A stretch of 64,000 bases of DNA, taken from contig PGZC01000005.1 of assembly GCA_002839995.1 (NCBI GenBank), forward strand, positions 62,001 to 126,000, read 5' to 3'. How positions within the stretch are numbered: position 1 is the first letter of the stretch; every line of letters begins with the position of its first letter. The notes below the pieces were generated by a model that did not search any database, had not been told where the DNA came from, and was given only the letters and a program-made list of their open reading frames with translations. The translations under genes were made by a program, and so were the position numbers. Source of the stretch: Gammaproteobacteria bacterium HGW-Gammaproteobacteria-4 (GTDB lineage: Bacteria; Pseudomonadota; Gammaproteobacteria; Xanthomonadales; Xanthomonadaceae). Positions 1-8,159 of this stretch are shown here, piece by piece.

Positions 1-22
1 GAGCCCAGTGCGCCGAATCCAG

Positions 23-337
23 TTAGTTACCGCGACTGATGCTCGGATCGAGCAGCGGCAGTGCGCGCGCAATGTCGGTTTGACCGGTGCGCTCGATGTC
101 GTCATGGCCGTAACTGCGGCCAGGGGCATTGGCGACACAACCGTCTTTGTCGCGGGCTTTCATCCGGGTGCCGGTGTCGCGGATGCAATGACGCTCGGCG
201 CGCAGGTCGGGCTTGGTTTCGGCCGTTTTGCTGGCGAGGGTGTCCGGCTCGGGCGCAAGCTCCGGCTCGGCGGGTGCCTCAGCGTGCGCCAAGCTGAAGC
301 CCAGCATCAGGGCGGTCATCAACAGGGCATTGCGCAT
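23..337 (-). CDS. Small secreted hypothetical protein (104 aa)
   Basis: This short reading frame starts with a clear signal peptide (MRNALLMTALMLGFSLAHA, cleavage likely after AHA). An acidic Pro/Glu-rich spacer follows, then a basic C-terminal half with two cysteines (RHCIRDTG and DGCVANAPG) about 20 residues apart, which could form a disulfide in the periplasm. A GGAG-type ribosome site lies about 7 bases before the ATG. The tail (GRSYGHDDIERTG...ALPLLDP) resembles a conserved small protein of Xanthomonadales that I recall without a function. It faces away from the exonuclease III gene, with about 220 bases between them for divergent promoters. The gene is probably real; its function is unknown. 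Confidence 0.7.
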   Translation of the reverse strand: MRNALLMTALMLGFSLAHAEAPAEPELAPEPDTLASKTAETKPDLRAERHCIRDTGTRMKARDKDGCVANAPGRSYGHDDIERTGQTDIARALPLLDPSISRGN

Positions 338-588
338 GGCGGTTTCTCCACGGTCGCGGGGAGTTCAGTCTATACCCGCGGCGGCGCCCGGAATCGGCCG
401 TTTTTCAACACCCGCCTCGCTCAGTCCGGTGCCATTCAGGGTGGAGGCCTGTGCAATCGATTGGTCGATACGAGGGGCGTGACGACGCGATGTGCGCGGT
501 CGGTGAGTTGCTGCGCCTGGCGGGAGAGGCTCGCCGCATCGGCCAGGGATGCTTCACAATGCGGCTTCGTTCATTATCGAAGCCGCCC

Positions 589-1356
589 GTGAAAATCACC
601 ACGTTCAACGCCAATGGCTTGCGCTCGGCCGCGCGCAAGGGGTTCTTCGACTGGTTCGTGCAGCACGACGCCGATGTGTTGTGCGTGCAGGAAACCAAGG
701 CGCAGGAACATCAGTTGCGCGAACCCGAACTGTGCCCGAACGGCTATCGCTCGTGGTTCAAGGACGCGACCACCCGCAAAGGCTACAGCGGGGTGGCGAT
801 CTACGCCCGCCGCGAGCCGGATGAAATCCGCGATGCACTGGGTTGGGCGCCGTTCGATGACGAAGGCCGCTACATCGAGGCGCGCTTCGGCAACCTCAGC
901 GTGGTCTCGCTGTACTTGCCGTCCGGCTCGTCCGGGCCGGAGCGGCAGGCATTCAAGTTCGCGGTGATGGACTGGATCGCGCCGATCTTTCGCGACTGGC
1001 TGCACAGTGGCCGCGATTACGTGATCTGCGGCGACTGGAACATCGTGCACACGCGCAAGGACATCCGCAACTGGGCCTCCAACCAGAAAAACTCCGGCTG
1101 CCTGCCGGAAGAACGGGCGTGGCTCGATGGCCTGATCAACACCGATGGCTGGGTGGACAGTTACCGGCATTTGCGCCCGGAGGCCGAGGAATACAGCTGG
1201 TGGTCGCAACGCGGCCAGGCGCGTGCCAACAACGTCGGCTGGCGGATCGACTACCAGATGGTGACGCCATCCTTGCGCGATCGCCTTCGCGACTGCGCGA
1301 TCCACCCCGAGCCGCGGTTCTCCGATCACGCGCCGTATGCGCTGGATCTGGCGTGA
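589..1356 (+). CDS. xthA: Exodeoxyribonuclease III
   Basis: Class II AP endonuclease / 3'-5' exonuclease of base-excision repair, acting on abasic sites and blocked 3' ends in the cytoplasm. The full exonuclease-endonuclease-phosphatase fold is visible in 255 residues: N-terminal FNANGLRSA, metal-binding Glu in VQETKAQ (about residue 35), GDWNIVH near 150, and the catalytic C-terminal FSDHAPY. I chose the GTG start because family members begin almost directly with the first strand (MKI-TFNANG). An in-frame ATG at 559 with an upstream AGGGA is a credible alternative adding ten residues. Its TGA overlaps the GTG of the following ampG-like gene, so the two are probably translationally coupled. 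Confidence 0.93.
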   Translation: MKITTFNANGLRSAARKGFFDWFVQHDADVLCVQETKAQEHQLREPELCPNGYRSWFKDATTRKGYSGVAIYARREPDEIRDALGWAPFDDEGRYIEARFGNLSVVSLYLPSGSSGPERQAFKFAVMDWIAPIFRDWLHSGRDYVICGDWNIVHTRKDIRNWASNQKNSGCLPEERAWLDGLINTDGWVDSYRHLRPEAEEYSWWSQRGQARANNVGWRIDYQMVTPSLRDRLRDCAIHPEPRFSDHAPYALDLA

Positions 1357-2624
1357 GCGGCAAGCGGCTGCGAGCGCTCGCGCGCAATTTCGCGCAACCC
1401 GAAGCGCGCATCCTGTTCGCGATGGGCTTTGGCTGCGGTTTGCCGTTTTTGCTGGTCGGCCCGACCTTGTCGATCTGGCTGCGCGAAAGCGGCATGTCGC
1501 TGGGCGCGATCGGCTTGGTCGCCTACACCGGGCTTTTCTACGTGTTCAAGTTTCTATGGGCGCCGCTGCTGGATCGCTGGCAGGCACCGGGGCTGGCGCA
1601 TCTGGGGCGACGCCGTGGCTGGTTGCTCGCCGCGCAACTGCTGTTGATGGCCGGGCTGGGCGGCTTGGCGCTGCTTGGCCTGGATACCGCTGCGATGACG
1701 GTGTTCGTGGTGCTGCTGGCGATCACCGCGTTTGCCGGCGCGACCCAGGACACGGTGGTGGATGCGTACCGCATCGAGATCGCGCCGCTCGATCAACAGG
1801 GCACGCTGGCCGCCACCTATAGCCTTGGCTACCGGATCGGCCTGATCGTCGGCGGTGCCGGTGCCCTGTACGTGGCCGAATTCTGGGGTTGGCGCGTTGC
1901 CTACCTGACGATGGCGTTGCTGCTGCTGCCGGCGCTGTTGGCAACCGTGATGGCGCGCGAACCCGCCGCAACCGAGCCGCTGCGCAGGGAGCCGCTGCTG
2001 GCGTTCATGATCGGCCCGTTCGTGGCCTTCTTCCGCCGCTTTGGCTGGGTGCTGGCGCTCGCGCTGCTGGCGTTCGTGGGCCTGTACAAGCTGCCCGACC
2101 AGATGCTGGGGGTGCTGGCCGGCCCGTTCTACCTCGATACCGGCTTCAGCAAGGCCGACATCGCCAATGTGTCGAAGTTGTACGGGGTGTGGATCGGGAT
2201 CGCTGGCGGGTTCGTCGGCGCGTTCGCGGTCTCGGCCTGGGGCCACTACCGCAGCCTGCTGGTCGCGGCGGTGGCGGTGGCGCTGTCGAATCTGCTGTTC
2301 ATCCTGATGGCATTTCATCCCGGCGAGTTGTGGGCGTTCGTGCTGACCATTTCCGGCGACAACTTCAGCCAGGGGTTCGCGGGTGTGGTGCTGGTGGCGT
2401 TCATGTCGGGGTTGACCAACCGCAGCTTCACCGCGACCCAGTACGCATTGCTCAGCGCGCTGGCCAACCTGCCCGGCAAGTTGATCGGCGGCGTTTCCGG
2501 CTTCATCGTGGAGGCGTGGGGTTATGTCGGTTTTTTCAGCTTCAGCGCGGTATCCATTCTCCCCACCCTGCTGCTGCTGGCGTGGTTGCATCGCCGTTCA
2601 AAGTCGGGTGTGCTTGCGTCCTGA
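1353..2624 (+). CDS. ampG: AmpG-family muropeptide permease (MFS)
   Basis: Inner-membrane transporter that imports anhydromuropeptides released by lytic transglycosylases, feeding peptidoglycan recycling. The 423-residue protein is made of about twelve hydrophobic helices. It has AmpG-typical segments: LRESGMSLGAIGLVAYTG after helix 1, FLWAPLLDRW in the first loop, and the helix-5 stretch GATQDTVVDAYRIE, which is diagnostic for the AmpG/PAT branch of MFS. The GTG start is set by overlap with the xthA stop (GTGA). Length fits the shorter AmpG forms without the extra C-terminal helices of E. coli AmpG (about 490 residues). Its substrate fits the lytic enzymes (mltB, rlpA) encoded a few kilobases away, but that link is inference. 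Confidence 0.85.
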   Translation: MSGKRLRALARNFAQPEARILFAMGFGCGLPFLLVGPTLSIWLRESGMSLGAIGLVAYTGLFYVFKFLWAPLLDRWQAPGLAHLGRRRGWLLAAQLLLMAGLGGLALLGLDTAAMTVFVVLLAITAFAGATQDTVVDAYRIEIAPLDQQGTLAATYSLGYRIGLIVGGAGALYVAEFWGWRVAYLTMALLLLPALLATVMAREPAATEPLRREPLLAFMIGPFVAFFRRFGWVLALALLAFVGLYKLPDQMLGVLAGPFYLDTGFSKADIANVSKLYGVWIGIAGGFVGAFAVSAWGHYRSLLVAAVAVALSNLLFILMAFHPGELWAFVLTISGDNFSQGFAGVVLVAFMSGLTNRSFTATQYALLSALANLPGKLIGGVSGFIVEAWGYVGFFSFSAVSILPTLLLLAWLHRRSKSGVLAS

Positions 2625-2675
2625 CGCGATCGCGTTAAGCTTTGAGCTTCAGGGGGATGTCAAACTGGGAATGCA

Positions 2676-2933
2676 ATGGCCGATATCCTTCTACGCGACG
2701 TTGATGCCGGCATGGTCGAGCGGATCAAGGAAGTCGCGCGCGAGCGGGATTGGCCGATTCACGACGTGCTGTTGTTCGCGCTCAAGCGCGGGCTTGGCAT
2801 CATCGAACCCGAGCCGCCGAAAGTGCCCGGCGATATCGCGCGTCTGGCCGGTTCGTTCGAGGATGCCGAGTCGCGCGCGTTCAACGAGGCGCTGTTGGCG
2901 CTGAAGGGCCTGGACAACGATCAAGCTTATTGA
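2676..2933 (+). CDS. Conserved small protein, ribbon-helix-helix-like (85 aa)
   Basis: The N terminus reads as one strand (ADILLRDVD) followed by two helices (GMVERIKEVARERDW and HDVLLFALKRGLG). This is the spacing of a ribbon-helix-helix fold such as FitA-type antitoxins. The remaining 40 residues are Pro/Glu-rich and then helical. No toxin gene follows: the next gene is gspA about 110 bases away. It could be an orphan RHH regulator or a small conserved protein of other function. The ATG has only a weak GGGA upstream. Codon use matches the neighbours, so I take it as a real gene of unknown function. Confidence 0.7.
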   Translation: MADILLRDVDAGMVERIKEVARERDWPIHDVLLFALKRGLGIIEPEPPKVPGDIARLAGSFEDAESRAFNEALLALKGLDNDQAY

Positions 2934-3041
2934 ATCCGGGCCTATTGATTCATGGGGTGATTTGCTGCGTCGTCGCGCACCACTGGGAGTGGACAGGCAT
3001 TTCATGGCACCCTATCCCACCCGTCCGCCAGTGAGCCTCGC

Positions 3042-4583
3042 ATGTATCTCGAGTTCTACGGCCTGAAGGAGCCGCCGTTCTCGATCACGCCGCAGGGCGG
3101 CAGCGGCGGTTTCGTTCAGCTCACCGGCGAGGTTGGCACCGGCAAGACCACGCTCAGCCGGCTGCTGCTGGAGCAGCTGCCGGACAACACCCAGGTTGCG
3201 CTGGTACTCAACCCGCACCTGTCGCCGATCGAGTTGCTGGAAACCATTGGCGAAGAGCTGCATCTGGATCTGGCGGGCCGGCACGGCAGCCTCAAGCGCC
3301 TGCTCGATGCCCTGAACGCACATCTGCTGAAGGCATACGCCGAGGGGCAGCGGGTGGTGCTGATCATCGACGAAGCGCAGGAACTGTCGCGTCTGGCGCT
3401 GGAGCAGGTCCGCCTGCTGACCAATCTGGAAACGCCGTCGCAAAAGCTGCTGCAGATCGTATTGCTGGGCCAGCCGGAATTGCGCGATGTGCTCGAACGC
3501 CCCGAGTTGCGCCAGTTGTCGCAACGGGTCACCGCACGCTATCACCTTACCCCGCTGTCGCGCGAGGAAACCGAAATCTATTTACGCCATCGCCTCGCGG
3601 TTGCCGGCGCCACCCGGTTTCCGTTCACCAAGCTCGCGGTGCGCCGTCTGCACGAGCGCTCCGGTGGGGTGCCGCGCCTGATCAACGTGATTGCCGATCG
3701 CGCGTTGCTGGCGGGATTCGCCCACGATCAGGCGCAGATCGGCGAGCGCCTCGTGGAACGCGCGGCTGGCGAAACCCTGAGTACGCGCATCCGTCGCTAC
3801 TCGCCGCCGCCAGCGTTGCTGGTGGGCGCGTTGGCGGCTGCTCTGGCGGCATTGCTGCTGTGGTTGTTGCCTGAGCGAGCACCGCCGGCGGTCACGCCCA
3901 GCCCGGTGCAACCCGTTGCCGACGTGGTGCCGCCAGCATCGCCTTCATCGCCGGTCGCACTGGACGCGCAGGCATTGACGGCGCGAATTGCACAGGCAGG
4001 CCCGTCGCTGCTGCTCGCCTTCAACCGCATGCTGGCGATGTGGTCGGTGCGCGCAGACGCAATCGACGCCGCCACCGCGAGTCGCTGTCCGGCGGTACTC
4101 GGCAGCGGCATGTTTTGTTTGCGCAGCAACGCCAATCTGAGCAAATTGGCGCGTCTCGGGCGCCCGGCCATCGTGCACCTGACGGGCGAGGGTGCCGATG
4201 CCTGGGCGTTGCTGCTCGGTGTGGATGCTTTGCGCGCGCGCCTGTGGCTGGCCGGCGAGCGGGTCGAGGTGGATCGCCTGCTGTTGGAGCGGCAATGGAC
4301 CGGCGAGTACATGGCCATCTGGCGGGCTCCGGAGTTCGTGGTATTGCCGCTACGTATGGGCGACAGCGGCGCGGCGGTGGACTGGTTGCGCACACAGGTG
4401 CAGGCCGATGGCGAACCGGGATCGCTCGGGCCGGCGCACTTCGATGCCGAGCTGATGATGGCGGTAAAGCGGACGCAGGCGCGCTACGGACTGCTCCCCG
4501 ATGGCATCGTCGGCCCGGAAACCTTGCTGGCGCTGATTGCCAGCGACGATAGCGGCCCGCAGTTGCGTACCCGCCTGGACTGA
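3042..4583 (+). CDS. gspA: GspA/ExeA-type AAA ATPase with peptidoglycan-binding domain; apparent internal deletion
   Basis: ExeA-family protein (513 aa). With GspB it helps insert the type II secretion secretin through peptidoglycan. The opening MYLEFYGLKEPPFSITP is canonical. An AAA domain has Walker A GEVGTGKTT (about 29-37) and Walker B VVLIIDEAQE (about 105-112). One membrane helix follows near 255-277, then a periplasmic part ending in a PG_binding_1 repeat (about 440-505, GLLPDGIVGPETL). Odd: in ExeA relatives about 24 residues, including a conserved D-P-R-F and a histidine-rich helix before GGSGGF, separate SITP from the Walker strand. Here SITP is followed at once by QGGSGG (DNA near 3090-3098). 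The loss is in frame, so a protein is made but may be impaired. gspB follows after 3 bases. Confidence 0.88.
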   Translation: MYLEFYGLKEPPFSITPQGGSGGFVQLTGEVGTGKTTLSRLLLEQLPDNTQVALVLNPHLSPIELLETIGEELHLDLAGRHGSLKRLLDALNAHLLKAYAEGQRVVLIIDEAQELSRLALEQVRLLTNLETPSQKLLQIVLLGQPELRDVLERPELRQLSQRVTARYHLTPLSREETEIYLRHRLAVAGATRFPFTKLAVRRLHERSGGVPRLINVIADRALLAGFAHDQAQIGERLVERAAGETLSTRIRRYSPPPALLVGALAAALAALLLWLLPERAPPAVTPSPVQPVADVVPPASPSSPVALDAQALTARIAQAGPSLLLAFNRMLAMWSVRADAIDAATASRCPAVLGSGMFCLRSNANLSKLARLGRPAIVHLTGEGADAWALLLGVDALRARLWLAGERVEVDRLLLERQWTGEYMAIWRAPEFVVLPLRMGDSGAAVDWLRTQVQADGEPGSLGPAHFDAELMMAVKRTQARYGLLPDGIVGPETLLALIASDDSGPQLRTRLD

Positions 4584-4586
4584 TTC

Positions 4587-5321
4587 ATGAGTCTGATCCT
4601 GCAAGCCTTGCGCAAGTCCGAGGCCCAGCGCCAGTTGGGCCAGGCGCCGTCATTACTCAGCCCGATGCCCGATATGCGCGTCGATCGCCGCAGCGGTTGG
4701 CGGCGGGCCGGCTACGCGGTGTTGGTGGTATTGGTGGCGACGCTCGCGTGGTGGCTCGGGCAGCGCGGCCAACACGGCGGAGGCGACATGGCTGCCGATA
4801 CCGAGCCGGTGCGCGCAGCCGATCGTGATGCGCAGCCCGCCATGCGCCCGCGTGCGCCGGAGACCCCGGCGTTGGTGGAAAGCGGAGCGATCGCAGGGCG
4901 TCATCCCGCACCGAAGGTAGCAACGGTGCCGGCGACCAAGGCATCGCAGCCAAAACCGGTGCCGCCACCGGCACCAGCCGGTGCCACGGCGCCGCCTCCG
5001 ACACCGCCGGTTGCGCGCGACCTGACGCGCGCTGCTGCCGATCCGGGCTCACCGCAACAGCCGGCACCAGCAACCGTCGAAACGGCGCCGACCACGCTGA
5101 CCCTGGCCGATCTGGCGGCCTCCGAGCGGCAGGGCCTGCCACCGCTGCGCATCACCATGCACGTGTTTGCCGAGGTGCCGGCACAGCGCTTTGCCATCAT
5201 CGATGGCCACCGCGTGGCCGAAGGCGCGCTGCTGGGCGATGGCATCGTGCTCGATGAAATCACCCGTGCCGGTGTGATCCTGGATCTGCACGGGCAACGC
5301 GTGTTGGTGGCTCGGCCCTGA
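4587..5321 (+). CDS. gspB: GspB/ExeB-type general secretion protein B
   Basis: Inner-membrane partner of the GspA ATPase in secretin assembly. The N terminus MSLILQALRKSEAQRQ is the hallmark of the family. A single membrane helix lies at about residues 42-57 (AGYAVLVVLVATLAWWL). A long low-complexity Pro/Ala/Thr periplasmic linker follows, and the T2SSB domain fills the last 60 residues (LPPLRITMHVFAEVPAQRF...ILDLHGQRVLVARP). It begins 3 bases after gspA, and its TGA overlaps the ATG of the rhomboid gene by one base, so the three form one transcript. The rest of the gsp operon is not in this window. Confidence 0.9.
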   Translation: MSLILQALRKSEAQRQLGQAPSLLSPMPDMRVDRRSGWRRAGYAVLVVLVATLAWWLGQRGQHGGGDMAADTEPVRAADRDAQPAMRPRAPETPALVESGAIAGRHPAPKVATVPATKASQPKPVPPPAPAGATAPPPTPPVARDLTRAAADPGSPQQPAPATVETAPTTLTLADLAASERQGLPPLRITMHVFAEVPAQRFAIIDGHRVAEGALLGDGIVLDEITRAGVILDLHGQRVLVARP

Positions 5322-6016
5322 TGTTCGTCGACGTGCCCTCGCGACAGCGCCGCACCGTGCGCTGGGCGACGCCGCTGCTGGTGTTGGTGACCATGGCCGC
5401 CTTCGTCTGGCTGGTAACCCTGCAACAGCCCGGGGCGCACAACGCCGCGCTGTTGCGTTGGGGCACGCTGTCCGGCGCTTTGCCGGTGTCGTTGCAGCAG
5501 TGGTACGAAGCCCTGCACGGCGGTCGCGCGGTCAGCCTCATCAGTGCCCTGTTCGTCCACGCCGGTTGGGTGCATGTGCTGGGCAACATGCTGTTCCTGA
5601 TGATATTCGGCCTGCCCAGCGAGCGCGCGATGGGCTCCTGGCGATTCCTGCTGCTGTTCATGCTCGGCGGCGCCCTGTCGAACCTGGCCGCCGCCGCGTT
5701 GATGGACTCGCCCAATCGCGTCATTGTCGGCGCCAGCGGCGCCATCTCGGCGGTGATCGGCGCCTATGTCGCCCTGTTTCCGCGGGCCTCGCTGGGCGTG
5801 GTGTTGCCGTTGGGCCTGTACCTGCAATTCGTGCGCGCCCCGGCGTTGGTGCTGATCGGCATCTGGGCCCTGCTGCAGGGCCTTTTCACCTTCGTCGGCC
5901 CTGCGTTTGGCGCAGTGGCGTGGTGGGCGCATCTGAGCGGTTTTGTGTTCGGCGTGGTGTACGCGATGGTGTCGCGGCGCAGCGTGGCGCGCCGCCTGCG
6001 TCTGCACGGTGGCTGA
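5321..6016 (+). CDS. Rhomboid-family intramembrane serine protease
   Basis: Polytopic membrane protein (231 aa) with the rhomboid catalytic dyad: Ser139 in GASGAISAV and His204 in WWAHLSGFVFG. Oxyanion-helix residues His85 and Asn89 sit in HAGWVHVLGNMLF. Six to seven hydrophobic helices are visible. Rhomboids cut transmembrane segments of substrate proteins inside the bilayer. The start is fixed by the one-base overlap with gspB, placing it as third gene of the gspA-gspB unit. No substrate is evident; cleavage of a secretion component is conceivable but only inferred from position. It converges on dacA with 13 bases between the stops. Confidence 0.9.
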   Translation: MFVDVPSRQRRTVRWATPLLVLVTMAAFVWLVTLQQPGAHNAALLRWGTLSGALPVSLQQWYEALHGGRAVSLISALFVHAGWVHVLGNMLFLMIFGLPSERAMGSWRFLLLFMLGGALSNLAAAALMDSPNRVIVGASGAISAVIGAYVALFPRASLGVVLPLGLYLQFVRAPALVLIGIWALLQGLFTFVGPAFGAVAWWAHLSGFVFGVVYAMVSRRSVARRLRLHGG

Positions 6017-6029
6017 TTGACGGCGCCGA

Positions 6030-7229
6030 TCAGTCCGCTTCCCACCACATCCAGAAACCATCGTTCAGGCGCTTGAACAGACCGCCCTCGGCGATGTCAT
6101 CGAGGGCCACCAGCGGACGCTCCACCAGCACCTTGTCGTCGAGACTGACGCGCAGCGTACCGATGCTCTGGCCCTTGCCGATCGGGGCCAGCAGTTGTGC
6201 CGGCACATCCATGCTCGGCTTGAGGTCGTTGTAGCGGCCGCGCGGCAGGGTGATCCGCAACGGCGCCACCAGCCCCAGCGCAACGGTGTCGGACTTGCCC
6301 TTCCACAACTTCACCTCCGCAACCTGGGCGGCCGCCGCATACAGCGTATGCGTTTCGAAGAAGCGGAACCCCCAGTTGAGCAGCGCCTGGCTGTCGTCGG
6401 CGCGCTGCTTCTCGCTGGTTGAGCCCATCACTACCGAAATCAGGCGCTGATCGTCGCGCTGTGCCGACGCGGCAAGGCAGTACCCGGCGCCCGAATGGTG
6501 GCCGGTCTTGATGCCGTCGATACTGGCGTCGCGCCACAGCAGTGTATTGCGGTTGTGCTGGCGGATGTTGTTGAACGTGAACTCCTTGAGTTTGTAGTAC
6601 GCGTACTCCTCCGGGAAGTCGCGGATCAAGGCCTGCGACAGCACGGCGATGTCGCGCGCGGTGCTGTAATGCGCGGGGTTGGACAAGCCGTGCGCATTGA
6701 CGAAGTGGCTGCCGGTCATGCCCAGCCGCTCGGCGTATTGATTCATCAGTGCGGCAAATGCTTCCTCGCTGCCGGCGACATGTTCGGCGATGGCGATGGA
6801 CGCGTCGTTGCCCGATTGCACGATCATGCCGTGCAGCAGGTCGTCGAACTTCACCTGGCTGCCCAGCGGCATGAAGCTGGTGCTGCCGTCGGTGCCGGCG
6901 CCACCGCTGCGCCATGCGTTTTCGCTGATCGTTACCGGATCGTCCGCGTGGATCTTGCCGGCCTTGAGTTCGGCGGCCGCCACGTAGGACGTCATCACTT
7001 TGGTGATGCTGGCCGGTTCGACACGGGCATCGGGGTTCTCGCCAGCCAGAATCTGGCCGGTGGCGTAATCCATCAGCAGCCAGGCCTGACCAGTGATCGA
7101 CGGCGGCGGTGGAGCGGGTGCCGGTTGCGTGGCGGGCTGCGCCGTGGGCGTGGGCAGGGCAGTCTGCGCCGTGGCGAGCGAAGCGAACGAGCACAGGAGC
7201 GAAGCGAAAACAGCGGGTAAAACCTTCAT
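6030..7229 (-). CDS. dacA: D-alanyl-D-alanine carboxypeptidase (PBP5/6 type)
   Basis: Low-molecular-mass penicillin-binding protein that removes the terminal D-Ala of the pentapeptide and so limits cross-linking of new wall. A signal peptide (MKVLPAVFASLL...LATAQ) precedes a Pro/Ala-rich spacer. The active-site triad of motifs is intact: S74-I-T-K77, S139-G-N and K241-T-G. The PBP5 C-terminal beta domain follows (about 290-380), and the last residues (LFKRLNDGFWMWW) form the amphipathic membrane anchor. It is the last gene of the mre-rod-mlt-rlpA cluster, 46 bases after rlpA, as in many gamma- and betaproteobacteria. Confidence 0.95.
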   Translation of the reverse strand: MKVLPAVFASLLCSFASLATAQTALPTPTAQPATQPAPAPPPPSITGQAWLLMDYATGQILAGENPDARVEPASITKVMTSYVAAAELKAGKIHADDPVTISENAWRSGGAGTDGSTSFMPLGSQVKFDDLLHGMIVQSGNDASIAIAEHVAGSEEAFAALMNQYAERLGMTGSHFVNAHGLSNPAHYSTARDIAVLSQALIRDFPEEYAYYKLKEFTFNNIRQHNRNTLLWRDASIDGIKTGHHSGAGYCLAASAQRDDQRLISVVMGSTSEKQRADDSQALLNWGFRFFETHTLYAAAAQVAEVKLWKGKSDTVALGLVAPLRITLPRGRYNDLKPSMDVPAQLLAPIGKGQSIGTLRVSLDDKVLVERPLVALDDIAEGGLFKRLNDGFWMWWEAD

Positions 7230-7275
7230 CGAAATCCTTCCTGGTGGTGCGTGGGCGATGGTGCGGGAATGCGTG

Positions 7276-8154
7276 TCATGGCGAGTGCATCAACTGCGGA
7301 TAAGGAAAGCCGATCGCCTGCAACTGCCGGCGAAGCGAGGTGATGGCGGGGATGCCGGTAACCGGCCCGGCGCGCACCCGCCACAGCGATTGGCCGTTGA
7401 CCCGGGCGCGAAAGATCCGCGCATCGTCGATGCCCGAATCGCGCAAGCGGCGGTGCACGCGGCGCGCGTTGTCGCGATCGGCGAAACTGCCGACTTGCAG
7501 GTACACCGGCGCGTCGGGAGCCACTGCGACGTCTGTCGCCGGAGTGGCGGATTGCAGCGGCTCGGACGCCAGATCGTCCGGGTCGAGCGCGACCACCTCG
7601 ACCGGCGCGGTACCCCTGATGTGAACGCCGAGCTTGACCGCGGCGACATACGACAGGTCGATCAGGCGATCGCCGTGGAACGGGCCGCGGTCATTGACCC
7701 GCACCACCACGCTGCGGCCGTTGTCGAGATTGGTCACGCGTACGTAGCTGGGCAGCGGCAGGCTCTTGTGCGCCGCGCTGAACCGGTACATGTCGTAAGG
7801 CTCAAGGCTGGATGTCGCCCGCCCGTGAAACTTGGTGCCGTACCACGATGCCGTGCCGCGCGCGTGATAACCCTGGGCACTGGGCAGCACCCGATAACTG
7901 CGGCCCAGTACCGTGTACGGCGAGCGATTGCCGTAGCGCGACAGCGGCTCGGCCTGCGGCACGGGCTCCGGGATAGCGCTGATATCAGGCGGTATCGGCG
8001 GCCCGCCATCGGCGATATGTGGCGCGTACAGCCCGCCGCCGGACTGCGCCGGTGTGCCGGCTGCCGGCGCTTGGTCCGCAGGCGCGGCAGCACGCTTCGG
8101 CGCGCTGGAGCAGCCGGCCAGCGCGAGCACCGCCAGTGCCAGCATCAATCGCAT
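7276..8154 (-). CDS. rlpA: RlpA-type septal-ring lytic transglycosylase, lipoprotein with SPOR domain
   Basis: Outer-membrane lipoprotein. The lipobox LALAGC is clear, with the lipidated Cys at about residue 15 from the ATG. The double-psi beta-barrel domain (about 105-195) carries GTASWYGTKFHGR, YDMY, and VRVNDRGPFHGDRLIDLS with the catalytic Asp. A SPOR domain that binds denuded glycan closes the protein (YLQVGSFADRDNA...). The usual SGEPYD is SLEPYD here, a small deviation in a conserved turn. A GTG at 8163 overlapping the mltB stop is an alternative start. It sits between mltB and dacA in the elongation cluster and probably processes naked glycan strands. Confidence 0.92.
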   Translation of the reverse strand: MRLMLALAVLALAGCSSAPKRAAAPADQAPAAGTPAQSGGGLYAPHIADGGPPIPPDISAIPEPVPQAEPLSRYGNRSPYTVLGRSYRVLPSAQGYHARGTASWYGTKFHGRATSSLEPYDMYRFSAAHKSLPLPSYVRVTNLDNGRSVVVRVNDRGPFHGDRLIDLSYVAAVKLGVHIRGTAPVEVVALDPDDLASEPLQSATPATDVAVAPDAPVYLQVGSFADRDNARRVHRRLRDSGIDDARIFRARVNGQSLWRVRAGPVTGIPAITSLRRQLQAIGFPYPQLMHSP

Positions 8155-8159
8155 TGCCG

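Noticed and set aside
1554-2591. Long minus-strand frame opposite ampG, rich in Gln/His/Arg
   Set aside because: Composition is the typical antisense shadow of a GC-rich membrane-protein gene, without ribosome site or family motif.
4901-6061. 386-codon minus-strand frame opposite gspB and the rhomboid gene
   Set aside because: It overlaps two well-supported genes and is made of Gln/His/Arg-rich shadow sequence.
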